From assembly GCA_000403945.1 (NCBI GenBank), contig APFI01000074.1:1-25510 (forward strand): DNA of 25,510 bases. The letters run 5' to 3'. A program made the translations under genes and the position numbers. The notes under the pieces were generated by a model. The model saw only the letters and a program-made list of their open reading frames with translations, did no database searches and had not been told where the DNA came from. Shown in pieces: positions 1 through 7,340 of this stretch (position 1 is the stretch's first letter; the number at the start of each line of letters is the position of its first letter). This DNA comes from Desulfovibrio sp. Dsv1 (lineage in GTDB: Bacteria; Desulfobacterota; Desulfovibrionia; Desulfovibrionales; Desulfovibrionaceae).

Positions 1-81
1 CTGAGTTGGCTATAACGTATACCAGTACTCAAAGGGACTAAACACCTAGGGCTTTTTTCGCGTTGTGGCGGTAAAATTTTT

Positions 82-114
82 TTGACAAAAAATCTTGCTT
101 TCGACATCGAAAGC
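82..114 (+). promoter_or_regulatory. Possible porin promoter -35 box with adjacent inverted repeat
   Basis: A perfect -35 hexamer TTGACA lies at 82-87 in an AT-rich stretch. No good -10 box is found 16-18 nt downstream. Instead a perfect inverted repeat, GCTTTCG (97-103) and CGAAAGC (108-114) around ACAT, sits where the -10 region would be. It could be an operator overlapping the promoter or a hairpin at the start of the leader. The assignment to the porin gene (start 197) is inference. Confidence 0.35.
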
Positions 115-196
115 CGATAAACACAATAAAACCTGTGTGGGACAGGACAACTTTTTTAACTTTTTGCAGGGTTCAAACGAGAGGAAGGGAAAAAAC

Positions 197-1705
197 ATGA
201 AACGTATCTGTACGCTTCTGTTGGCGGCGGGCATGCTGCTGGGCGTGGCCACGGGTGCCAGCGCCATTGATTTCAAGGCCAAAGGCCAGTGGCTGGTGGG
301 TTTTGGCGTGGCTGAAACCAATCCGATTAACAAGCATCGTGAAGGTAATGTCAAAACCAAGAACACTTCCGATCAGTTCGGCGCGCAGCAGCGCGTGCGC
401 CTGCAGTTGGACGCCGTGGCTTCCGAAGCCCTGTCCGGCACGGCTTTCTTTGAAATCGGCACTCAGACTTGGGGCAAAGCCGTTCAGGGCGGCGCTCTGG
501 GCGCTGACGGCAACAACCAGATCAGGGTCAAGCGCGCCTACATCGACTGGGCTGTGCCGGATACCGATCTGAAGTTCCGCATGGGCATTCAGGGCGTGAC
601 CCTGCCCAACAAGGCTGGCGGTTCCGCCATCATGGACACCGACGCCGCCGCCGTCACCGCTTCCTACCACTTTAATGAAAACGTGGGCCTCACCGCTCTG
701 TGGGCGCGTCCGGCCAACGACAACTTCGAGGGCGTCGATTCTCGCTATACGAACAACCATGTGAACTATCTGGATAACATGGATCTGTTCGCTCTGATGG
801 TGCCCGTGAAGCTGGACGGCTTTGAAATCACCCCTTGGGCCATGTACGGCATGCAAGGCAAAAATGCCTTGACGGACTATCCCTCTCCCAGCCGTGACGG
901 CAACTTGGCTTACAGCCTGTATCCTTATGGAGGCATCAATGCCAGCAATATGGGCGGTACCAGCAAGGCGTATGGTTCCATGTTCTGGGCTGGCCTGCCC
1001 TTCGCCATCACCGCCTGGGATCCGCTGAATATCGAAGTGGACCTGAACTACGGTTATACGGAAGCCATGGGCCGTTATGACGCCACGAAAGCCTGGTACG
1101 GCACCTCCAAGCGTTCCAGTACCAAGCGTGAGGGCTGGCTGGCCAAAGCCTTGGTGGAATACAAGATGGATTGGGGCGTTCCCGGCATTTTCGGCTGGTA
1201 CGGTTCCGGCGACGACGGCAATCCGAAAGACGGTTCCCAGCGCATGCCCTCCATCGTGCCCATGGGCAACTTCACCTCTTTCCTGGGCGACGGCAACTAC
1301 GGCTGGATGTACACTGACTTCGCCTTGGATTACGCTGGCACTTGGGGCTTGGGCCTTCAGATCCGCGATATGAGCTTTGTGGAAGATCTCAAGCACACCT
1401 TCCGTGTGGCCTACTGGGGCGGCACCAACAGCCCGGCCATGGTCAAGTACATGGAAAATGCTTCTTCCTGGAGCGATGGCTACGGGAACAACACCTCTCC
1501 GTACCTGACTACCAACGATGGTCTGCTGGAGTTCAACCTGGTCAACTCCTATCAGATGTATGAAAACTTCGACGTGAACCTGGAACTGGGCTACATCGTC
1601 AACTTCATGGACAACGATACATGGAAGAAGGCCGGTTCCCGCGACTCTTCCTTCCAGAAGCAGGACATGTGGAAGGCTCAGTTGATCTTCGCGTATAGCT
1701 TCTAA
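197..1705 (+). CDS. Outer-membrane homotrimeric porin, Desulfovibrio type
   Basis: A 502-residue protein, probably a trimeric beta-barrel porin letting small solutes cross the outer membrane. The start at 197 is chosen because a GAGGAAGGG ribosome site precedes it and because it opens a classical signal peptide: MKR, a hydrophobic core, and a likely cut after ASA near residue 23. The mature part is rich in aromatic and glycine residues with alternating polar/hydrophobic strands, and it ends in the C-terminal aromatic (FAYSF) typical of outer-membrane barrels. This fits the porin family abundant in Desulfovibrio outer membranes. The gene stands alone: an inverted repeat lies in its leader and a strong terminator follows at 1746. 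Substrate preference cannot be read from the sequence. The relic of a phosphate operon directly downstream is suggestive but does not show phosphate selectivity. Confidence 0.9.
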   Translation: MKRICTLLLAAGMLLGVATGASAIDFKAKGQWLVGFGVAETNPINKHREGNVKTKNTSDQFGAQQRVRLQLDAVASEALSGTAFFEIGTQTWGKAVQGGALGADGNNQIRVKRAYIDWAVPDTDLKFRMGIQGVTLPNKAGGSAIMDTDAAAVTASYHFNENVGLTALWARPANDNFEGVDSRYTNNHVNYLDNMDLFALMVPVKLDGFEITPWAMYGMQGKNALTDYPSPSRDGNLAYSLYPYGGINASNMGGTSKAYGSMFWAGLPFAITAWDPLNIEVDLNYGYTEAMGRYDATKAWYGTSKRSSTKREGWLAKALVEYKMDWGVPGIFGWYGSGDDGNPKDGSQRMPSIVPMGNFTSFLGDGNYGWMYTDFALDYAGTWGLGLQIRDMSFVEDLKHTFRVAYWGGTNSPAMVKYMENASSWSDGYGNNTSPYLTTNDGLLEFNLVNSYQMYENFDVNLELGYIVNFMDNDTWKKAGSRDSSFQKQDMWKAQLIFAYSF

Positions 1706-1745
1706 GCGTACGTACGGGACGTGTCCCGTTGTGATGATCCCAGCG

Positions 1746-1769
1746 GGGGAGGCTTCGGCCTCCCCTTTT
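1746..1769 (+). terminator. Rho-independent terminator of the porin gene
   Basis: Perfect 8-bp stem GGGGAGGC (1746-1753) and GCCTCCCC (1758-1765) closed by the stable tetraloop TTCG and followed by TTTT. It lies 41 nt after the porin stop codon. Confidence 0.9.
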
Positions 1770-1782
1770 CCATTTGCGCCGC

Positions 1783-2314
1783 ATGAACCGGATGAACGAC
1801 CTAGTGTCCGGCGCGCGGGGTAAGGGAAAATGTTGCTGGACGGCGAGGACGTTAACCGTCCCGGCACGGGCGTGGTTTTACTGCGGGCACCGGGTGGGCA
1901 TGGTCTTTCAGAAGCCAATCCCTTTCCTAGGACCATTTTCGAGAATATGGCTGGCCTGCGCGTCAACGGCCTCCGCGATGAATCCCTGATCGCCGAAAAG
2001 GTGGAAATTTCCTTGCGTCGGGTCGTTATTTTTGATGAGGTCAAGGACCGGTTGCAGTCTTCGGCGCTGCTGCTGTCCGGCGGACAGCAGCAGCGGCTGC
2101 GCATCGCCACCCAGAAGATAGAGGAGGGCATCCGCGAACTCAGGGCATCGCTGACCATCATCGTCACCCATGACATGCAGCAGGCGGCGCGCGTGTCGGA
2201 GGACTTCACGGCCTTTTTTACATGGGCCGCCTTGGGTACGACGCCACAGACGTGATTTTTATCCGGCCCGGCAAGAAGCGGACGGAGGATTATATCACCG
2301 GCCACTTCGTCTAG
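1783..2314 (+). pseudogene. pstB: Decayed pstB, phosphate ABC transporter ATP-binding protein
   Basis: Broken remains of the ATPase of the high-affinity phosphate importer PstSCAB. Readable PstB segments occur in order across three frames: NRMNDLVSGAR (from about 1786), LLDGEDVNRPGT (1830s), VGMVFQKP (near 1895, shifted frame), NPFPRTIFENM, GLRVNGLRDESLIAEKVE, the ABC signature LSGGQQQRL (near 2080), VTHDMQQAARVS, and the C-terminal KKRTEDYITGHFV ending at TAG 2312-2314. The N-terminus with Walker A is gone; homology starts right after the porin terminator. Between RIA and TQKIEE the roughly 22 residues carrying Walker B are missing, so the product cannot hydrolyse ATP. At least three frameshifts are visible, including one in a T-run near 2215. 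It is followed by a phoU relic, as in ordinary pst operons. Confidence 0.85.
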
Positions 2315-2539
2315 CTCTTCGGCAAAGTGGTTCTTTTGTCCTTCCGCCGTGTCAAAACAGTTTTTCGCTCCGGTCATGTGCCATAAAGTGCGATCCCGCC
2401 GCCAAAAACGGTTTTTCCCTGAGGGAAAAACAAAAGTCCTCGCTTTGCCGCAATAACCGGCGGGATTTCCGTACGTCGGGTGTGTGTCGGAAAATTGTGC
2501 ATATTTTCAGGAGAAAACCTGATAAATCAGCAGGAAAAT
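2315..2539. other. Non-coding gap between the pstB and phoU relics
   Basis: No gene is recognisable here. The stretch is richer in A/T runs than its surroundings and holds one perfect 9-bp inverted repeat, GTTTTTCCC (2411-2419) and GGGAAAAAC (2423-2431) around TGA. This could form a hairpin on either strand but has no clean U-tract. It is probably a decaying spacer of the former pst-pho operon. Confidence 0.5.
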
Positions 2540-3070
2540 TATTTGCAGCAGATGTTCGTGACCTTGCGCGGCTTCTGGCCATGTACGCCAGTGTAGGCAT
2601 AGCTCTGGAAGAGACGGGCAAGGGTCTGGCCGCCAACGATTCCGGCTGCGGTTATTGAAAGCGATGGGCCCATTGATGGACTATGGCAGGAGAACGAGAT
2701 CAATGAAATGGTCCTGCGGTTCATGGCCTGCACCCAGCCCCTGTGGCCGACGATCTGCGCTTTGTGGTCAGCGCCCTGCCGCATGGTGGTGGAGTGGGCG
2801 CAGCGCATCGGAGACGAGGCCGTGGCCGAGCATGCCATTCTGATGCGGGACATGCCCGGCTACAGGGTAATACCCCATGCCCGGTGGGGGTTGACAAGGC
2901 CCGTCAGGTCTTTGAGCAAGCTGTGGCCATCTTTCGTGAAAATGACACCGAGGCCGCCTTGGCCATGCACATCCAATCAGGGGCAGACCCTCAAGAGCAT
3001 CATGGCGAACTGGCGGAACGAAGCGGACACGCTGCTCTGGAAGCGGGAGGACGAGGCATGGGAAGATTGA
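2540..3070 (+). pseudogene. phoU: Decayed phoU, phosphate regulon modulator
   Basis: Fragments of a PhoU-type helical-bundle protein, the cytoplasmic modulator linking the Pst transporter to PhoR signalling, can be read in shifting frames. They are: a first helix (VRDLARLLAMYASVGIALEE), then VIESDGPID..WQENEINEM (frame changes near 2652), ADDLRFVVSAL (near 2745), RIGDEAVAEHAILM (near 2805) and KARQVFEQAVAIFRENDTEAAL (near 2900). The order and the diagnostic ENEIN, DLRFVVSAL and ERIGD-like motifs match PhoU. At least three frameshifts prevent a full-length product. Position after the pstB relic supports the call. The 5' limit is uncertain because the N-terminus is poorly conserved. The relic ends close to TGA 3068-3070, just before a 13-bp inverted repeat. 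Confidence 0.75.
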
Positions 3071-3105
3071 ACACTCCACCGGCTTTAATCAATGGAGTGT
3101 TCAAT
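3066..3105. repeat. Perfect 13-bp inverted repeat between the phoU relic and dapA
   Basis: ATTGAACACTCCA (3066-3078) and its exact reverse complement (3093-3105) flank a 14-nt loop. It lies between the converging phoU relic and dapA, 18 bp from the dapA stop. It could act as a bidirectional terminator, but neither side has a U-tract. A remnant of a small mobile element is an alternative. Confidence 0.6.
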
Positions 3106-3122
3106 TCACCGCAAGAGGAGCT

Positions 3123-4001
3123 TTACAACAGGCCTTGCCGGCGCAGCACTTCAATCAATTTTGTCTTGCCGTTTTCGCTCATGGGGCAGAGCGGCAGGCG
3201 CATTTCGTCTTCCATCTGCCCCATGAGAGCCAGAGCCGTTTTGACCGGAATGGGATTGCTTTCCACAAACATGATCTGATGCAAGGGGAAGAGTTCGTGG
3301 TGCAGGCGCGCGGCCCCGGCCACGTCGCCCTTGAAAAAGGCGTTCCACACGGCGGCCACGCGGTCCGGCGCCAAGTTGGACGTGACCGAAATCACGCCGC
3401 TGCCGCCCAGAGCCATGAGAGGCAGGGCGGTGAGGTCGTCGCCGGACAGCACGCTGAAGCCCGACGGGCAGGATTCCAGCACCAGGCTGCCCTGCACCAT
3501 GTCGCCGGTGGCTTCCTTGACGCCCACGATATTGGAAAAGTCGCGGGCCAAGCGGCTGAGCACCGGCGGCAGCATGTTGCAGCCCGTGCGTCCCGGCACG
3601 TTATAGGGCACCAGCGGCAGGTCCACGACTTCGGCAATGGCCTTGAAGTGCTGGTACAACCCTTCCTGCGTGGGTTTGTTGTAGTAGGGGGTAATCAGCA
3701 GCGCGCCGTCGGCCCCGGCCCTTTTGGCGAAAAGGGCCAGGCGGATGGCCTCGCTGGTATTGTTGGAGCCAGCTCCGGCCAGCACCGGCACCCGGCCTTT
3801 GGCCTGGTCGATACAGATTTCAATGACCCGCTCGTGTTCTTCGTGGGAAAGCGTGGCGGATTCACCGGTTGTGCCGCAGGGCACTAGGCCGTGGATGCCT
3901 TCGGTGATCTGGCGTTCGATAAAGGCGCGGTAAGCCTCTTCATCCACAGTATTGTTCTTGAACGGAGTGACAAGCGCTGTCAGCGCGCCGGAAAAAAGCA
4001 T
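3123..4001 (-). CDS. dapA: 4-hydroxy-tetrahydrodipicolinate synthase
   Basis: A 292-residue cytoplasmic enzyme condensing pyruvate with aspartate semialdehyde, the first committed step of lysine and diaminopimelate synthesis. The length is normal for the family. Visible active-site features are the pyruvate-binding GTTGE loop (residues 43-47), tyrosine 107 in PYYNKP, tyrosine 133 and arginine 138 in YNVPGRT, and the Schiff-base lysine 162 in GVKEATGD. The GDD near residue 201 is also typical. The start at 4001 is chosen because AAGGAG lies 7 nt upstream and family homology begins there; an upstream in-frame extension has no support. It is transcribed leftwards, downstream of the HU/IHF gene across a 204-nt gap holding a small hairpin (4095-4111). 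An own promoter is therefore possible. Confidence 0.97.
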   Translation of the reverse strand: MLFSGALTALVTPFKNNTVDEEAYRAFIERQITEGIHGLVPCGTTGESATLSHEEHERVIEICIDQAKGRVPVLAGAGSNNTSEAIRLALFAKRAGADGALLITPYYNKPTQEGLYQHFKAIAEVVDLPLVPYNVPGRTGCNMLPPVLSRLARDFSNIVGVKEATGDMVQGSLVLESCPSGFSVLSGDDLTALPLMALGGSGVISVTSNLAPDRVAAVWNAFFKGDVAGAARLHHELFPLHQIMFVESNPIPVKTALALMGQMEDEMRLPLCPMSENGKTKLIEVLRRQGLL

Positions 4002-4205
4002 GTCCGACTCCTTATGGCTGCGTCCGGCGCGTTCTGAAAACACGTCGAAGCGCTGTAACCGGGCGGCGACGCAGTCCGGACGATATTGCCGTAGCGCCCT
4101 CTTGCAGGGCGTGTGCCGGTATTGAAATAAAACGGCACTCCACGAGAATTTTCAGCAAATCCGCGTCAGAAGCGGCAGGGGGCTTCGTTTCGCGGATACG
4201 GGGCG

Positions 4206-4481
4206 CTACTGATTGATAAATTCCTTGAGTTCCTTGCCCGCTCGGAAAAAAGGCAGACGTTTGGAAATCACCGAAACGCTTTCCCCGGTTTTGGGGTTGC
4301 GCCCGGCGTAGCCACCGTATTCCTTGATTTTGAAGCTACCGAATCCGCGGATTTCAATCCGTTCCCCGGCGATCAGCGATTTTTTCATGGCGTCGATGAA
4401 CGTGTTCACAACCAGTGAGGCATCATCAAAAGGAATGTTGGTTTCTTCGGCCAAAGTTTTGATCAGTTCGCTCTTATTCAT
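4206..4481 (-). CDS. HU/IHF-family DNA-binding protein
   Basis: A 91-residue histone-like protein that bends DNA as a dimer in the nucleoid. It has the standard architecture: helical N-terminal dimerisation region (1-40), the GFGSF turn (47-50), and the beta-arm with RNPKTG (61-66), whose proline 63 intercalates into DNA. The C-terminal FRAGKELKEFI motif follows. The MNKSELI start and ERIEIRGFGSF resemble IHF subunits as much as HU, so subunit identity is left open. An in-frame GTG lies one codon upstream (4484), but GGAGG would then be only 1 nt away; the ATG at 4481 has 4 nt spacing and matches family starts. The AT-rich gap upstream (4485-4589) is the likely promoter region. Confidence 0.93.
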   Translation of the reverse strand: MNKSELIKTLAEETNIPFDDASLVVNTFIDAMKKSLIAGERIEIRGFGSFKIKEYGGYAGRNPKTGESVSVISKRLPFFRAGKELKEFINQ

Positions 4482-4539
4482 CACGCCTCCGTTGACACGT
4501 TATACTTATCCTGTGGGGAAGGGCGACAAAGCTTGGGGA

Positions 4540-4584
4540 CTCGGACGGCTTCAATATATCTATACCATTTATGCTGTAAGGTAA
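4540..4584 (-). promoter_or_regulatory. AT-rich region, possible promoter of the HU/IHF gene
   Basis: Between the ATPase stop (4590) and the HU/IHF start, the minus strand reads TTTACC, 17 nt, TAGATA, followed by more TA-rich sequence. This is a marked AT island in GC-rich DNA. A second candidate -10, TATAAC, lies closer to the gene near 4500. Matches to consensus are weak, so the exact promoter is undecided. Confidence 0.3.
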
Positions 4585-4589
4585 ACAGG

Positions 4590-5393
4590 TTACTTGGGCA
4601 GGGCCTGCAGAATGCTGCGCGCGGCCAGCCAGTTGGCCATGCTCAGGCGCACGCGCTGCAGGTGGGCGGCCATGGCCTGGATGTCCTGGGCCGCCGGGCT
4701 GCCCGGCGCGTAACGCAGCAGGGGCTGCTGGCGGCAGACGGCTTCGGGCAGCTTTTTGTCCATGCGCACATGACCCAGCAGCACGGGTTCCAGATGCAGA
4801 AAATGGCGGCAGGCCCTGTTCAGCTTTTCAAAAGCGCCTTGCGCTTCCTTGGCCGAGCATGCCTGATTGACCATGACCATGAAATCGCGCATGCCGAAAC
4901 GGCTGTTGAGCACCTTGATCAGAGCGTAGCTGTCCGTGAGCGAGGTGGGTTCGGGTGTGATGAGCACGATGCGCACGGCGGCCATGGCCGCGAAGGTCTG
5001 CACTGTCTCGGAAATGCCCGCGCCCAGATCCATGAACACAAAATCATACCCGCCGAGCACCGGCTCCAGGCGCTCCAGCAGCAGGTCGCGCAGGTCCGGG
5101 CTCATGTCGTTGAGCTCGGGCACGCCCGAAGCCGCAGGCAGCACGTCGAAGCCTTCGGGCTCCACAGGATACAGCACGTCGCTCAGGCGCGCTTTGCCCA
5201 ACAGGGCGTTCTGAAGGTTGCCCTCCGGGGTGATGCCCAGCAGCACGTCCAGATTGGCCAGACCCATGTCGCAGTCCATGAGCAGGTTTTTGAAGCCCGC
5301 CTGGTAGAGCGCGCATGCCAAGTTGAGGGAAATATTGGTCTTGCCGACCCCGCCTTTGCCGCTGAGCACGGCAATGCTCAAGGTGCTGTTCAT
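4590..5393 (-). CDS. MinD/FlhG-type ParA-family ATPase
   Basis: A 267-residue deviant-Walker P-loop ATPase. Motifs: deviant Walker A SGKGGVGKT (11-19, with both lysines 13 and 18), the A' region MDCDMGLANLD (39-49), and Walker B-like FMDLGAG (120-126). LGLANLD-type sequences with NLQ..L are typical of FlhG/MinD-like positioning ATPases. These act as ATP-dependent dimers at membranes or polar hubs. A strong MinD membrane helix at the C-terminus is not obvious, and no minC, minE or flagellar gene lies nearby, so the target is unknown. The gene starts 2 nt after the stop of the GGDEF-like gene and has a GGAG site, so it is surely co-transcribed and probably works with that protein. Calling it FlhG would be inference. 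Confidence 0.88.
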   Translation of the reverse strand: MNSTLSIAVLSGKGGVGKTNISLNLACALYQAGFKNLLMDCDMGLANLDVLLGITPEGNLQNALLGKARLSDVLYPVEPEGFDVLPAASGVPELNDMSPDLRDLLLERLEPVLGGYDFVFMDLGAGISETVQTFAAMAAVRIVLITPEPTSLTDSYALIKVLNSRFGMRDFMVMVNQACSAKEAQGAFEKLNRACRHFLHLEPVLLGHVRMDKKLPEAVCRQQPLLRYAPGSPAAQDIQAMAAHLQRVRLSMANWLAARSILQALPK

Positions 5394-5395
5394 AA

Positions 5396-6241
5396 TTATT
5401 CTCCGCCGAAAAAGAGAAAGCGTTTTTCACTGGAATGGACCAGAGTGGTCCGATTGCCCAGAGGTGCGGACGTTTCCTGATGGATATAGCCGTCTTTCTG
5501 CTCCAGAGCGGCGTTCAGGGCTGCGGCGACTCTGGCCAGGAGATCGGGCGCGCGTCCCGGCGCGCCCTGGCCCACGCAGACGATGCCCAAGGCGCAGTCC
5601 GCCCCGGCCCCGGCCGAAATGCCGCCAGTAGGAAACAGCGGCCGGGCATGCTCCGCGAAGGCGGCTTGCAGACGCTCGGCCAAGCGTCGGGCCTTAAGCA
5701 TGCCCATGCCCGGCAGCAGCGCCGTGTAGTGCCCGGGGACCATGCCGCCCAAGCTGTCGCAAGCGTCCAGATTGTCGCGCAGGGTTTCGGCCAGCATCCT
5801 TTCCAAGCGTTTCACCGTGCCCTCGCCCAAAGCCACGCACAGCCGTCGCCGTTCGGACAGGGTCGTGCAGATCAGACTGAGAGCCCCGCCGTTACGCGCC
5901 TGACGCAGCAGTTCGCGCTCCAGCTGGGCCGTGAACAGTTCGGTGTTCAGCGTTCCGACTAGGGCATCCGGCGGCATGGCCGATGGCGGATGTTGCTGTA
6001 CGTCGGCCCGCAAATCCGCCACGTGCACCTCCGGGGCGGCGTCAGGCATGGGCAGGGCGCACCACTGACTCAGGGGAAAAGCGCGGCAGAAATCCTGCCA
6101 GCGCTGCCGGGAAAGGCCGCGCACCAGCCGGATCACCAGCATGGCATTGTCCGGATGCTCTCCGGCGTCACCGCAGGTGGCATGCTCCCGCAGGGCCCTC
6201 AGCTCGCGGGCCAATGCCTCAAATTCAGCGTTTTTGCTCAT
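5396..6241 (-). CDS. Degenerate GGDEF-domain-like protein
   Basis: A 281-residue protein. Residues 1-90 match nothing I recognise. From about 93 to 252 the pattern follows a GGDEF domain: an N-terminal VGTLNTELFTAQLERELLRQ helix like the TGLxNR..F...L start of cyclases, LSLICTTL, then LPGMGMLKARRLAERL, and a late phase of short strands and helices. At the signature the sequence is VPGHYTALLPG (168-178), so GGDEF is replaced by VPGHY and no metal-binding acidic residue remains. It therefore should not make cyclic-di-GMP. A role as sensor, GTP binder or scaffold is inference. The start at 6241 lies inside prfB (17-nt overlap), indicating translational coupling; the ribosome site is weak. The MinD-type ATPase follows after 2 nt. 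Confidence 0.7.
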   Translation of the reverse strand: MSKNAEFEALARELRALREHATCGDAGEHPDNAMLVIRLVRGLSRQRWQDFCRAFPLSQWCALPMPDAAPEVHVADLRADVQQHPPSAMPPDALVGTLNTELFTAQLERELLRQARNGGALSLICTTLSERRRLCVALGEGTVKRLERMLAETLRDNLDACDSLGGMVPGHYTALLPGMGMLKARRLAERLQAAFAEHARPLFPTGGISAGAGADCALGIVCVGQGAPGRAPDLLARVAAALNAALEQKDGYIHQETSAPLGNRTTLVHSSEKRFLFFGGE

Positions 6242-7338
6242 GGCGGTACAAGAGGTAGTCGTGTTGGAACTGGTCGATCTGACCGTCCAGAACTGCATCC
6301 ACATCTCCCGATTCCGAGCCCGTGCGGTGATCCTTGACCAAGCGGTAGGGCTGGAGGGTGTAGGTGCGGATCTGGCTGCCGAAGGCAATGGAGTCCTTGC
6401 CTGCGTATTCGGCCTGGCGCTCGGCCTCGCGCTTTTGCAATTCCAGATTGTAAAGGCGGGCGCGCAGGACGCGCAGGGCCGTCTCCTTGTTGTGATGCTG
6501 CGATTTCTCGTTCTGGCACTGGGCGGAAATGCCTGTGGGCAGGTGGGTGACGCGCACGGCGGAACTGGTGGTGTTCACGCTCTGGCCGCCAGGCCCGCTG
6601 GAGCGGAAAATGTCGAAACGCAGATCCGATTCCTTGATGTCCAGCTGGATGTCGCCGCCCGCGTCCGGGATCACATCCACTGAGGCGAAGGAGGTGTGAC
6701 GGCGGCCGGAGGCGTCAAAGGGTGAAATGCGGATCATGCGGTGGATGCCGCGTTCACTCTTCAGAAAGCCGAAGGCGTGTGGTCCGGAGATGCGCAGGGT
6801 CACGCTCTTGATGCCCGCCTCGTCACCGAGCAGAAAGTCCATTTCCTCTACAGTGTATTTGCGGCGCGTGGCCCAACGGGTGTACATGCGCAGCAGCATT
6901 TCGGCCCAATCCTGGGATTCGGTGCCGCCCGCGCCGGGGTGGATTTCCAGAATGGCGTCCCGGCTGTCCTCTTCGGCCGCAAGCAGCATCGCCAGCTCGG
7001 TCTCGTCCAGCAGAGCGGCCAGCTTCCGCTGCTGCTGCTCTAGGGATTCCAAGGCTTCCTGGTCTTCGTTTTCCAAAGCCAGGGCCAGCCATTCCTCCAT
7101 GTCGTCGCGGCAGGTCTTGAGGCGGTTCAGACGGCCCACCTCGTCTTCCAGGCGGCTTTTTTCCTGCAGAATGGGGGTCAGGGCATCGGGCTTGTCCCAA
7201 GTGCCGGGGCGGGAAATTTCCGCTTCGATGTCGCGCAGGCGCTGTTCACTGGCCGCGACGTCAAAGACGCCCCCAAAGGTTGTCGAAACGCTGGGACAAG
7301 GGCTGACAGGCGGCGCGCAGATCACTGAGATGTAACAT
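6225..7338 (-). CDS. prfB: Peptide chain release factor 2, with programmed +1 frameshift
   Basis: RF2 releases finished proteins at UGA and UAA codons. The gene is read as 7338-7264 (25 codons), then skips T7263 and continues from 7262 to 6225, giving 370 residues. The in-frame TGA at 7263-7261 follows CTT, and GGGGG at 7274-7270 lies 3 nt before it, exactly the layout of the autoregulatory site known from E. coli. After the shift, the numbering of the codon-recognition SPF (205-207) and the catalytic GGQ (250-252) coincides with the E. coli protein, which confirms the join. The start at 7338 lies 2 nt after the lnt stop with no clear ribosome site, so translation is likely coupled to lnt. 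The end overlaps the GGDEF-like gene. Confidence 0.97.
7260..7275 (-). promoter_or_regulatory. RF2 programmed +1 frameshift site
   Basis: The minus strand reads TGGGGGCGTCTTTGAC: an internal Shine-Dalgarno-like G-run, a 3-nt spacer, the slippery CTT and the poorly terminated TGA followed by C. Low RF2 favours slippage of CUU to UUU, which restores the reading frame and RF2 synthesis. Confidence 0.96.
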
Positions 7339-7340
7339 GG

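Noticed and set aside
173..2377. Long minus-strand open frame (734 codons) opposite the porin gene
   Set aside because: It is the antisense shadow of the porin gene: no family similarity, no ribosome site, and it runs through the porin terminator and the pstB relic.
4095..4111. CGCCCT/AGGGCG hairpin between the HU/IHF gene and dapA as a terminator
   Set aside because: Only 6 bp and no U-tract on the minus strand; kept as a remark only.
7264..7325. Alternative RF2 start in the second frame, with a 21-residue N-terminal extension
   Set aside because: The extension is unlike any RF2; the frameshift site with the upstream 25 codons explains the gene fully.
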